Below, piece after piece: positions 36,926-44,916 of a DNA stretch of 64,000 nucleotides. Origin of the DNA: Actinoallomurus soli (GTDB lineage: Bacteria; Actinomycetota; Actinomycetes; Streptosporangiales; Streptosporangiaceae); NCBI RefSeq assembly GCF_024055715.1, contig NZ_JAMXMV010000004.1, positions 434,001 to 498,000 of the forward strand, read 5' to 3'. A model generated the notes under the pieces. That model did no database searches. It saw nothing but the letters and a program-made list of their open reading frames with translations, and had not been told where the DNA came from. The stretch's first letter is position 1; the number at the start of each line of letters is the position of its first letter. The position numbers were made by a program, and so were the translations under genes.

Positions 36926-38005
36926 TCACTTGCGACCCGTTCCGGAGGACGTGGGCGTACCACTGGGCGTGCGCGTGCCGGACGCCCGCGTACCGCTCGG
37001 CGTGCGCGTGCTGGACCCGCTCGTGGCGCCGGTGTCCGGCTGGGCCGGGCCGATCGCGACCGGGAGCGGGATGAGGTTCTGCAGGTAGCCGTCGAACCAC
37101 CGGCCCTGGGCGGTCGCGTCGGCCGAGACGCTGACGAACGGGCCCAGGGTCTTGACCGCCTTGTCGAGGTTGGTCTGGTTGCGCAGCAGGATGTCCACGA
37201 CGCTGTGCAGGTTGCGCATCGCGGGGTTCAGCGTGGCGCGGTTCTCCTCGATCGTCCCGGTGATCTGGTTCGAGAGGCTGACCGTGCCGGCCAGCAGCGA
37301 GGTGATCACCTGCCGCCGGTCGTTGAGCTCCTGCAGCAGCAGGCCGCCGTTCGAGACGAGCTGCGCGAGGTCGCCGCTACGGTCGGCCAGCAGGCCGGTG
37401 AGGCTGCGCGTGTGGCCCAGAAGGCCGGTCAGCTCATCGTCGCGGGAGGAGATCGCCTGGGAGATCTTCCGCAGCCCGCTCAGCGTCCGGCGTACGTTGT
37501 CCGGGGAGTACTTCAGGGTCTGGTTCAGGGTGTTCAGCGCCGTGGCCAGCTGCGGGACGTCGATCTTCTGCAGCTGTCCCGACAGATCCTGCAGGGCGGG
37601 CACGACCTCGTACGACGGCGCGGTGCGCGAGGCCGGGATCTCGGCGTGCGGCGACTGGCGGCGGTCGCCCTTCGGCTCGACCTCCAGGTAGTGCGCGCCC
37701 AGCAGCGTGGAGATCTTGATGCGGAGCTGTGACTGCGTACCGAAGCGGACGTGCGATCCGGCGGTGAAGGCGACGCGTACGTGGTCGTCCTCCAGCCTGA
37801 CGCTCTTGACCTTGCCGACCTTGACGCCGGCGATCCGCACCTCTTCGTTCGGCTTGAGGCCGCTGGCCTCGGTGAACGCCGCGTGATACGTCGTTCCGCC
37901 CTCGAAGACCGTCAGGTTGAACGCCGCGACCACGAGGAGGGCCACCGACGACATGCCGATGATCCCCATCATCAGGGGGTCCCGGTCGCGGAAGGAGACT
38001 CTCAC
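36926..38005 (-). CDS. mceC: MCE-family protein MceC
   Basis: The 359-residue protein has an N-terminal membrane helix (MGIIGMSSVALLVVAAFNLTVF), an MCE domain with EASGLKPNEEVRIAGVKVGKV, a coiled helical part and a Thr/Ser/Pro/Gly-rich repeat tail (PSGTRASGTRTPSGTP). The GTG at 38005 has GGTGGAG upstream; an in-frame GTG at 38020 is possible. The lipoprotein gene follows directly, so a separate mceD is absent. Confidence 0.86.
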   Translation of the reverse strand: MRVSFRDRDPLMMGIIGMSSVALLVVAAFNLTVFEGGTTYHAAFTEASGLKPNEEVRIAGVKVGKVKSVRLEDDHVRVAFTAGSHVRFGTQSQLRIKISTLLGAHYLEVEPKGDRRQSPHAEIPASRTAPSYEVVPALQDLSGQLQKIDVPQLATALNTLNQTLKYSPDNVRRTLSGLRKISQAISSRDDELTGLLGHTRSLTGLLADRSGDLAQLVSNGGLLLQELNDRRQVITSLLAGTVSLSNQITGTIEENRATLNPAMRNLHSVVDILLRNQTNLDKAVKTLGPFVSVSADATAQGRWFDGYLQNLIPLPVAIGPAQPDTGATSGSSTRTPSGTRASGTRTPSGTPTSSGTGRK

Positions 38006-38042
38006 CGCTCCACCCCCCACGTCGCTGCCTCGTTCACCCTGA

Positions 38043-39062
38043 TCACCCCTTGCACCGGGCGTTCTCGTTCAGGATCTGCGGAGTGTTGAAGGAGACCTGG
38101 CCGGGCAGTCCGATCCGCGCGTCCAGGCTGCACAGGTAGAAGTTGAACCAGGAGCCGTACGACGCCGCCCGGTCGAGCAGCATGAAGTTGGTCGGCATGG
38201 CGGCGAACGCCTTGTCCAGCTCGCCGCCGTTGGCCGCGAGCACCTTGGACAGGTGGCCGAGCGTGGCGATGTCCGTCTTGACCGACGGGCGCACGTCGGT
38301 GAGCAGGCCGTTGGTCGTGGAGATCAGCTGGTTGACGCTGACCAGCGACGCGCCGATCGCGTGGCGGTCGTCGGACAGCCCGGAGACCAGGCTCTTGAGG
38401 TTGGTGATGAGCCCGGAGACCTCCTCGTCGCGCGAGTCGATGGTGGCGATCACCTTGTCGAGGTTGTCGATCACCCGGCCGATGACCTCGTCGCGGTTGC
38501 CGAGGGTCTCGGTCAGAGAGGCGACGTGGGCGAGCAGCCCGTTGACCGTTCCGCCCTCGCCCTGCAGCACCTGAATGATCTGGTACGCGAGCTGGTTGAC
38601 GTCCTGCGGCTTGATCGCCCGCAGCAGCGGCCGGAAGCCGTTGAACAGCGCGGTCAGGTCCAGCGCGGGCTGGGTCTGCTCCTTCGGGATCGTCCCGCCG
38701 GCCGGCAGCTCGCCGCCCTGCCCGGAGCCCTCGGTGAGGGAGATGTACCGCTGGCCCATCAGGTTGCGGTACCGCAGCTGGGCCTGGGTGCTGCGGGGCA
38801 GGGGCTGGTCCTTGACCACCGACACCGTGACCTTGGCCAGGTGCCCCTGGTAGAGCTTGATCCCCTTGACCTCGCCGACGCGCACGCCGGCGATCCGGAC
38901 CTCGTCGCCGTCGTTGAGCCCGGCCGCGTCCGTGAAGATCAGGTTGTACTTCCGGCTCGGCACGAACTCGGTGTTGGAGATCGTGACGGCGAGCACCGCC
39001 GTGGCCAGCGTGGCGATGACCGCGAAGATGAGCAGCTTCACCGCCGCCGACGTGGTCTTCAC
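38043..39062 (-). CDS. mceB: MCE-family protein MceB
   Basis: The 339-residue protein opens MKTTSAAVKLLIF (membrane helix about 7-28), then an MCE domain (LIFTDAAGLNDGDEVRIAGVRVGEV) and helical needle region. The GTG at 39062 is the first host base left of the inserted TnpB element. The Shine-Dalgarno now available, CCGGAGATTCAG before GTG, comes from the element's left end. It was probably coupled to mceA before the insertion. Confidence 0.9.
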   Translation of the reverse strand: MKTTSAAVKLLIFAVIATLATAVLAVTISNTEFVPSRKYNLIFTDAAGLNDGDEVRIAGVRVGEVKGIKLYQGHLAKVTVSVVKDQPLPRSTQAQLRYRNLMGQRYISLTEGSGQGGELPAGGTIPKEQTQPALDLTALFNGFRPLLRAIKPQDVNQLAYQIIQVLQGEGGTVNGLLAHVASLTETLGNRDEVIGRVIDNLDKVIATIDSRDEEVSGLITNLKSLVSGLSDDRHAIGASLVSVNQLISTTNGLLTDVRPSVKTDIATLGHLSKVLAANGGELDKAFAAMPTNFMLLDRAASYGSWFNFYLCSLDARIGLPGQVSFNTPQILNENARCKG

Positions 39063-40487
39063 CTGAATCTCCGGAGGATGCCCCGGCTTTCAGGCCGGGG
39101 AGGAATCCGGACTCCATCAGGAGCGGCCCGGCGGAGCCGGGACCGCCGGTGGACGGAGCCCATCGGCACCCAGCCAACAATCTCACACATGCGTGACTCC
39201 TGTGTAAGGCGCCTGGTCATGCGGACGGCGTACAGGTGCCGGGCCTACCCGGACTCCGAACAAGCGGTGGTGTTCAACCGCACGTTCGGCTGTGTGCGCC
39301 TCGTTTGGAACAAGACCCTCGCCGAACGCCACGCGGCCTACCACCAGCGAGGTGAAAAGACCTCCTACCGGCAGACCGACGCCGCGTTGACCGCGTGGAA
39401 GAAGACCGAGGACCTGGCGTTCCTGTCGGAAGTCTCCTCGGTTCCGTTGCAGCAGACGCTGCGCCATCAGCACGCGGCGTTCGCGAACTTCTTCGCCGGC
39501 CGCGCCGAATACCCGCGATTCAAGAACCGCAACTCCCGTCAGACCGCGCACTACACCCGCTCGGCGTTCCGCATGAAGAACAGCGAGCTGTACATGGCCA
39601 AGACCCGGACGCCGCTGCGGTTCGTGTGGTCCTTCGAAGGTGTGGACCTGGCCGCGCTGAACCCGACCATGGTCGTGATCTCCCGCGACCCGGACGGCCG
39701 CTGGTACGTCACGTTCGCCGTCGAGTCCGACACGCCCGAGCCTATGGACAGTGTCGAGCATGCCATCGGCGTCGATCTGGGAGTAAAGACCTTCGCGGTC
39801 ACCTCCGACGGGGAACGCATCGCCAACCCCCGCCACCTGGAGCGCAAGGCCCGCAGCCTCGCCCGCTACCAGCGGCGCATGGCCCGCCGCCAGCCGGGCA
39901 GCATGAACCGCCGCAAGGCCAAGGCCAAGGTCGCCCGAGCCCACCGCAAGGTCCGCAACGCCCGCACTGACTTCCTGCACCGCACCAGCACCAACCTGAT
40001 CCGCAGGGCCGACACCATCGTCATCGAAGACCTCGCCGTCACCAACATGGTCAAAAACCACGCGTTGGCACGGGCGATCAGCGATGCGGGGTGGGGTGAG
40101 TTCCGCCGGCAGCTGGAGTACAAGGCCGAACGCGCCGGACGCGCCCTCGTAGTCATCGACCGCTGGTACCCCTCCTCCAAGACCTGCTCGGTCTGCGGGC
40201 ACCTGCTCGCCGAGTTGAGCCTTTCGACCCGGCACTGGACGTGTCCAGGCTGCCGCACCCGGCGCGACCGGGACATCAACGCGGCCAAGAACATCCTTGC
40301 GGCTGGTCAAGCCGTAACCAGGGAAGCCCCTGGTGATGCCTGTGGAGCTGGTGTCAGACGGCAAGGGTCCTCCCTTCCGCAGCCGGCACTGAAGCAGGAA
40401 ACCCGCGCCGCGAGGCCCCCGGCCTAGGCCGGATCGGCCCCACAAGGCCGATGGGAATCTCCCTTCTCCAGGAGGGGGAGCAGTCAA
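39063..40487 (+). mobile_element. IS200/IS605-type TnpB-only element between mceA and mceB
   Basis: The 1425-bp element carries one gene, tnpB. The left end has the hairpin CCCCGGC/GCCGGGG (39081-39100) and the right end a hairpin in 40459-40480 followed by AGTCAA. No TnpA (HUH) transposase is present. Removing 39063-40487 joins host bases so that mceA ends AAG TGA and mceB starts GTG AAG, recreating a GTGA overlap, which fixes both boundaries. The left host flank ends TTCAC, the likely target/TAM sequence. No target-site duplication is seen, as expected for this family. Confidence 0.88.
39219..40427 (+). CDS. tnpB: TnpB RNA-guided nuclease (OrfB, IS605 family)
   Basis: TnpB is the RNA-guided endonuclease ancestor of Cas12. 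The 402-residue protein has the N-terminal MRTAYRCRAYPDSEQ block, the OrfB_IS605 domain, and a RuvC core with D186 (IGVDLGVKTF), E270 (IVIEDLAV) and the DRDINAAKNI motif. The zinc ribbon CSVCG/CPGC is intact. The nuclease looks complete and active. An ATG at 39189 is a possible longer start. It lies opposite to the mce genes; the end palindrome CCGGCCTAGGCCGG contains its stop. Confidence 0.92.
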   Translation: MRTAYRCRAYPDSEQAVVFNRTFGCVRLVWNKTLAERHAAYHQRGEKTSYRQTDAALTAWKKTEDLAFLSEVSSVPLQQTLRHQHAAFANFFAGRAEYPRFKNRNSRQTAHYTRSAFRMKNSELYMAKTRTPLRFVWSFEGVDLAALNPTMVVISRDPDGRWYVTFAVESDTPEPMDSVEHAIGVDLGVKTFAVTSDGERIANPRHLERKARSLARYQRRMARRQPGSMNRRKAKAKVARAHRKVRNARTDFLHRTSTNLIRRADTIVIEDLAVTNMVKNHALARAISDAGWGEFRRQLEYKAERAGRALVVIDRWYPSSKTCSVCGHLLAELSLSTRHWTCPGCRTRRDRDINAAKNILAAGQAVTREAPGDACGAGVRRQGSSLPQPALKQETRAARPPA

Positions 40488-40507
40488 TTGACGGTCACCA
40501 CCATTCC
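40459..40507 (+). ncRNA. Predicted 3' end of the TnpB omega RNA and its guide
   Basis: In TnpB elements the guide RNA scaffold comes from the right end and reads into the flanking DNA. The right-end hairpin (40459-40480) and AGTCAA are followed by host sequence from 40488, the last codons of mceA (antisense). The predicted guide is therefore 40488 to about 40507, and with TTCAC it would target the empty mceA/mceB junction. Extent of the upstream scaffold inside tnpB is unknown. Confidence 0.5.
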
Positions 40508-41791
40508 GTTGGCGGCGGGCTTGTACAGCAGCGTGGCGAGATCGGACACCTGGTCGGCGCGGGTCCCCATGGCCGGCCCCATCAGGCTCTTGAGCAGCGA
40601 GTCGTCGTCCGTCGAGCTGCCCGGCTTGACCAGGACGCTGGACAGGGACCGGCCCGCCCCGCCGGCCCACCACTGGTCGTCCTCGGTCCCGTCGAGCTCC
40701 TGGTACTGCGGGAACGGCACCTTGGGGTTCGGCAGGCCGTAGCAGCGGGGGTTGCGGTAGTCCTTGAACTCCGGGCGGTCCAGGCCCGGCTTGTACCCGG
40801 GACGCGGCTTCACCAGTTCCAGCGTGACGTGCACGCCCGGCTGGCGGCCGCCCATCGCGTCGATCAGGCGGGGCGTCAGCCTGGCCATGCCCTGGAACAC
40901 GCACGGGACGCTCGGGGAGTACTTGGCCAGCAGCGCGAGCGCCTTGCGGTTGGCGATCATCGCGCCCTCCAGGCGCGGCTCGTTGGCGGCGGTGAAGTCC
41001 GTGGCGTCGCCGGTCAGGCCGATGCCCTTGTCGAGGGCCTCGACGAGCTGGGGCTCCTTGTCGACGATCGTGCGGTTCGTCGTCTGGAGGTTCTGCATGA
41101 TCGAGATCAGGTCGGGCGCGGCGCCGTTGAGGTTGTCGCTGACGATGGCGAGCTGCCGCAGGTCGTGGATGACGGTGGGCAGGTGCGGGTTGAGGCGCTT
41201 GAGGTAGTCGTCGGCGTCGACGAGCATCTGCCCGATCTGGTCTCCGCGGCCCTGCAGCGCGGTGGCCAGGGCGTTCAGGGTGGCATTGAGCTTCGCCGGC
41301 TCGACCTCGTCGAGGATCGGCATCACGTCGTTGAGGACCTGGTTGACCTCCACGGCGGTCGTGGAGCGGTCCTGCGGGATGACGTCGCCGTTCTTCAGGT
41401 GACGGCCGCCGAGCTCGCCCGCCGGAGGCACGATGTCGACGAACTTCTCGCCGAACACCGTCTTGGGCAGCATCCGGGCCGAGGAGTTCGCCGGGATGAG
41501 CCGGGCCTTACCCGGGTCGATCGCCAGATCGATCGCCGCGCCGTTCGGCGTCTGGCGGATCTTCCTGACCTCGCCGACGATCAGGCCGCGGACCTTCACG
41601 TCGGAGTGCGGGACGAGCTGCAGCCCGGCCCGGTCGCTGTCGACGGTGACGTGGTAGACGGGCGTGAACGCCTTGTTGTACTGCATCACCATCAGGACGA
41701 CGAGCAGGATGACCACCAGTACGAACGCCAGCCCGTACAGGCGGTAGCGCAGCCGCTCGGACCACGAGCCGAAGAACGGGGCGGAACTCAT
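40484..41791 (-). CDS. mceA: MCE-family protein MceA
   Basis: The 435-residue protein has a membrane helix (about 17-40, LYGLAFVLVVILLVVLMVMQ), an MCE domain (VDSDRAGLQLVPHSDVKVRGLIVGEV), and a long helical region with a Tyr/Pro-rich end. The stop TGA at 40484-40486 is supplied by the right end of the inserted element; the original ending was probably ...VTVK rather than ...VTVN. It follows yrbEB by 50 bp. Confidence 0.92.
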   Translation of the reverse strand: MSSAPFFGSWSERLRYRLYGLAFVLVVILLVVLMVMQYNKAFTPVYHVTVDSDRAGLQLVPHSDVKVRGLIVGEVRKIRQTPNGAAIDLAIDPGKARLIPANSSARMLPKTVFGEKFVDIVPPAGELGGRHLKNGDVIPQDRSTTAVEVNQVLNDVMPILDEVEPAKLNATLNALATALQGRGDQIGQMLVDADDYLKRLNPHLPTVIHDLRQLAIVSDNLNGAAPDLISIMQNLQTTNRTIVDKEPQLVEALDKGIGLTGDATDFTAANEPRLEGAMIANRKALALLAKYSPSVPCVFQGMARLTPRLIDAMGGRQPGVHVTLELVKPRPGYKPGLDRPEFKDYRNPRCYGLPNPKVPFPQYQELDGTEDDQWWAGGAGRSLSSVLVKPGSSTDDDSLLKSLMGPAMGTRADQVSDLATLLYKPAANGMVVTVN

Positions 41792-41841
41792 GAGTCCTCC
41801 CGCCGCTCAGCAGTCGACATCGCGCACTCACACCTCTCGTC

Positions 41842-42693
41842 TCAACCGGCGATCCGTACGCTGGTGGTCGCGCCCCAGATCGCCATCCCCATGAGCAGGT
41901 CCACGATGTTGACGACCACCAGGCTCGTACGGACGGCGCGGCCGACCGCCAGGCCCACGCCGGCCGGTCCGCCGCTGGCGTTGAAGCCGTAGTAGCAGTG
42001 GATCAGCATGACGAGGATCGCGAAGACCAGGACCTTCCCGAACGACCACAGGACGTCGTGGGGTGGGAGGAACAGGTAGAAGTAGTGGTCGTACGTGCCG
42101 CTGGACTGCCCGAACGACACGGTCACCATCAGCCGGGTGGCGACGAACGACGCCAGCAGGCCGATGACGTACAGCGGGATGACGGCGAGCATGCCGGCCA
42201 CCAGGCGCGTCGTCACCAGGAACGGCAGCGACGGCACGCCCATGACCTCCAGCGCGTCGATCTCGTCGCTGATCCGCATGGCGCCGAGCTGGGCGGTGAA
42301 GCCGCAGCCGACCGTGGCCGACAGCGCCAGCGCCGACACGGTGGGCGCGAGCTCGCGCGTGTTGAAGTACGCGGAGACGAAGCCGCTGAAGGCGGCGCTG
42401 CCGATCTGGTTCAGGGCGTTGTAGCCCTGCAGGCCGACCTCGGTGCCGGTGAAGAAGGTCATGAAGCCGACGATCGCCACGCTGCCGCCCATGACGGCCA
42501 GGCCGCCGGTGCCGAGGCTGACCTCGGCGAGCAGCCGGACGACCTCCTTCTTATAGCGGAGGACGACCCGCCAGACCCACGCGAACGCCCGTACGTAGAA
42601 CGCCATCTGGTGGCCGAAGCCCTCCAGGCGCTCCAGCGGAGCGTCGATGACGCGCTTGGCGGTACGGAACCCGCCCCAGGTGCCGGCCGCCAT
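41842..42693 (-). CDS. yrbEB: YrbE/MlaE-family permease, second
   Basis: Integral membrane permease of the Mce lipid importer, homologous to MlaE. The 283-residue protein starts MAAGTWGGF and has five or six hydrophobic helices; conserved ALALSATVGCGFTAQLGAMRISDEIDALEVMG includes the EIDALEVMG coupling motif. The ATG overlaps the first permease stop as TGATG. Works with the first YrbE and the ATPase. Confidence 0.93.
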   Translation of the reverse strand: MAAGTWGGFRTAKRVIDAPLERLEGFGHQMAFYVRAFAWVWRVVLRYKKEVVRLLAEVSLGTGGLAVMGGSVAIVGFMTFFTGTEVGLQGYNALNQIGSAAFSGFVSAYFNTRELAPTVSALALSATVGCGFTAQLGAMRISDEIDALEVMGVPSLPFLVTTRLVAGMLAVIPLYVIGLLASFVATRLMVTVSFGQSSGTYDHYFYLFLPPHDVLWSFGKVLVFAILVMLIHCYYGFNASGGPAGVGLAVGRAVRTSLVVVNIVDLLMGMAIWGATTSVRIAG

Positions 42694-43487
42694 CACATGC
42701 CCTTCTGCGGGACGAGCTGGAAGTACAGCGCGCTGAGCACGAAGTTCTCCACGAACAGGGCCATCGCCGCGATGACCACGGTCTGGTTCACCGCGTCGCC
42801 GACGCCCTTGGGGCCGCCGGAGGCGGTCAGGCCCTTGTACGAGGCGACGAGCGCGGCCGTGATGCCGAACACCACCGCCTTCACCTCGGCCTGGTACAGG
42901 TCGGACAGCTGTGCCAGGCCGCTGAACGAGGCGATGTAGGCGCCGGGCGTGCCGCCCTGCAGCATGACGTTGAAGACGTAGCCGCCGGCGATGCCGACGA
43001 CCGAGACGATGCCGTTGAGGAAGAGCCCGACGAACGCGCAGGCCAGCACCCGCGGCACCACGAGGCGGTGCAGCGGGTTGATGCCGAGCACCTCCATCGC
43101 GTCGATCTCCTCGCGGATCTTGCGGGCGCCCAGGTCGGCGCAGATCGCCGAACCGGCGGCCGCGGCGATCAGGAGGGCCGTCACGATCGGGCTGGCCTCC
43201 CGCACGATCGCCAGCACCGCCGTCGAGCCGGTCTGGGACTGCGCGCCGAGCTGCCGGATCAGGTTGCCGACCTGCAGCGACAGGATCGCGCCGAACGGGA
43301 TGGCGACCATGATGGTGGGCGCGACCGTGACGGAGACGATGAACCACGCCTGCTGCAGGAACTCCCGCCACTGGAACGGCCACGTGAACAGCGCCCGGAA
43401 GGTGTCCAGGGACAGGGCGAAGAAGCGGCCCGGCTCGCGCAGCGTGACGTTGGCGACGCCGTCGGCCATCTTGCCGGCGCGCGCCAT
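42693..43487 (-). CDS. yrbEA: YrbE/MlaE-family permease, first
   Basis: The 264-residue membrane protein starts MARAGKMADGV and carries ADLGARKIREEIDAMEVLGINP, the EIDAMEVLG coupling loop for the ATPase. Five hydrophobic segments are visible. The ATG at 43487 overlaps the ATPase stop as TGATG, and longer in-frame starts would lie within that gene. Partner of the second permease in a heterodimer is inferred. Confidence 0.93.
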   Translation of the reverse strand: MARAGKMADGVANVTLREPGRFFALSLDTFRALFTWPFQWREFLQQAWFIVSVTVAPTIMVAIPFGAILSLQVGNLIRQLGAQSQTGSTAVLAIVREASPIVTALLIAAAAGSAICADLGARKIREEIDAMEVLGINPLHRLVVPRVLACAFVGLFLNGIVSVVGIAGGYVFNVMLQGGTPGAYIASFSGLAQLSDLYQAEVKAVVFGITAALVASYKGLTASGGPKGVGDAVNQTVVIAAMALFVENFVLSALYFQLVPQKGM

Positions 43488-44509
43488 CAGTGGGCCCCTT
43501 CGGCGGGCCGCCCCGCGTCGGCCGACATCGCGCTGACGTACCGCGGCCACTCCTCCAGCCAGTCACGGCCCATCTCGTCGATGAACGAACCCTCCGGCGG
43601 AGTGACCCCGTGCGCGCGCAGCCATTCGCCGGGAGCGTGCTGGGTGCGGCGGATGCGCCCGTCGCTGGTCATCAGCTGCGGCGGGATGGGCGGCAGCGCT
43701 CCGGGGTCGCGGCCGAGGCGGGCCTCGGCCTCCAGCTCGGACAGGTCCTTCTCCTCGGACATGCCGATCGGGCCGACCTTGCGCGCGTTGAGGAACTGCC
43801 GGACCACCGGCTCCTCGCTCGACAGCAGCATCTCGCGCGGCCCGAACATCACCAGCTGGCGGAGGAACAGCATGCCGATGTTGTCCGGCACCGTGCGGGC
43901 GGTGTTGATGTCGTGGGTGACGATGAGGATCGTCGCCTCGATCTCGGCGTTGAGGTCGACGATCAGCTGGTTCAGCAGGACGGTGCGGACCGGGTCCAGG
44001 CCGGAGTCGGGCTCGTCGCAGAGAATGATCTGCGGATCGAGCACGAGCGCGCGGGCGAGCCCGGCCCTTTTCCGCATGCCGCCGGAGATCTCGCCGGGGA
44101 ACTTGTTCTGGGCTCCCGCGAGGCCGACCATCTCCATCTTCTCCAGGACGATGCGCCGGACCTCGGACTCCGACTTGCGCGTGTGCTCGCGCAGCGGGAA
44201 GGCGATGTTGTCGAAGAGGTTCATCGACCCGAACAGCGCGCCGTCCTGGAACAGGACGCCGAAGAGCTTGCGCACCTCGTACATGTCGCGCTCGCGGAGG
44301 TTCGGCATGTCCCTGCCGTCGATCCAGCAGTGCCCGCGGTCCGGCTTGAGCAGGCCGACCATCGTCTTGAGGAAGACCGACTTGCCGGTGCCGGAGGGTC
44401 CGAGAAGGACGGAGATCTCACCGGCGGGCAGTGTCAGGGTGACGTCCTCCCAGATGACCTGACGCCCGAAGGACTTGGTCAGCCCTTCGACTCTGATTTC
44501 GACGCCCAC
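43487..44509 (-). CDS. mkl: Mce transporter ATPase (Mkl/MceG, MlaF-like)
   Basis: ABC ATPase that powers Mce import. The 340-residue protein has Walker A GPSGTGKS (37-44), signature ISGGMRKR, Walker B IILCDEPDSGLD and the H-loop histidine in VTHD. A C-terminal extension of roughly 90 residues is typical of Mkl. The start is GTG at 44509 with AAAGGTG upstream. In M. tuberculosis mkl also sits next to rplJ-rplL, here it is still joined to the rest of the locus. Confidence 0.94.
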   Translation of the reverse strand: MGVEIRVEGLTKSFGRQVIWEDVTLTLPAGEISVLLGPSGTGKSVFLKTMVGLLKPDRGHCWIDGRDMPNLRERDMYEVRKLFGVLFQDGALFGSMNLFDNIAFPLREHTRKSESEVRRIVLEKMEMVGLAGAQNKFPGEISGGMRKRAGLARALVLDPQIILCDEPDSGLDPVRTVLLNQLIVDLNAEIEATILIVTHDINTARTVPDNIGMLFLRQLVMFGPREMLLSSEEPVVRQFLNARKVGPIGMSEEKDLSELEAEARLGRDPGALPPIPPQLMTSDGRIRRTQHAPGEWLRAHGVTPPEGSFIDEMGRDWLEEWPRYVSAMSADAGRPAEGAH

Positions 44510-44591
44510 TCGTCACCTTTCGTCAAGCCAGCCCAAGGTGTCCGGTACAACGAGCGAGTTACCGATGGGTTACGTTGCCGGATCACACAGA

Positions 44592-44607
44592 GCCACTGAT
44601 CAGTGGC
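44592..44607. promoter_or_regulatory. 16-bp perfect palindrome upstream of mkl
   Basis: GCCACTGATCAGTGGC is a perfect palindrome 83 bp upstream of the mkl start. Such a site could bind a dimeric repressor controlling the mce locus. The remaining 44510-44916 gap contains a second inverted repeat at 44840-44863 and no gene. Confidence 0.45.
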
Positions 44608-44839
44608 CGGGGGCCATCGTGCGTGCCGCGTCCACCTACCGTAGTCATCCCTCGCTCGAATGGAAGAGGTAAAACCATCGTCACCGGGGCGGAGGCTGCC
44701 TCGTAAGCAGATCGTTACTCAAGTCGGACTTATGAGACTAGCGGTCCAACAGTTCACTTGGGAAGAGGGCTCCCGACAGGTCAGGGCCGGCGAATGTCCA
44801 CAGAGGGTGGGTAAATGATCACGCCGCATGAGCCGGAAT

Positions 44840-44863
44840 CCTATCAACCAAGCGCTTGATAGG
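44840..44863. promoter_or_regulatory. Operator-like inverted repeat between mkl and 44917
   Basis: CCTATCAA and TTGATAGG arms flank CCAAGCGC, and the centre contains the 10-bp palindrome CAAGCGCTTG (44849-44858). It lies between two divergent genes. TetR- or LacI-type repressors often bind sites of this form; the regulator is not in the window. Confidence 0.5.
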
Positions 44864-44916
44864 TAAGGCTCTGGATTGTTGTGGGACGCGCGGCACGGCC
44901 GGGACAATCCTCGGCC

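Noticed and set aside
36926-38005. Calling this gene mceD
   Set aside because: Length, opening and position after mceB fit MceC better, though the call is by position and general likeness only.
38005-38020. Upstream GTG as mceC start
   Set aside because: The GTG at 38005 has the better GGTGGAG spacing and equal family fit; the longer form stays possible.
39081-39100. Left-end hairpin as a second mobile element's right end
   Set aside because: It fits as the left end of the same TnpB element and no other transposase remnant was found.
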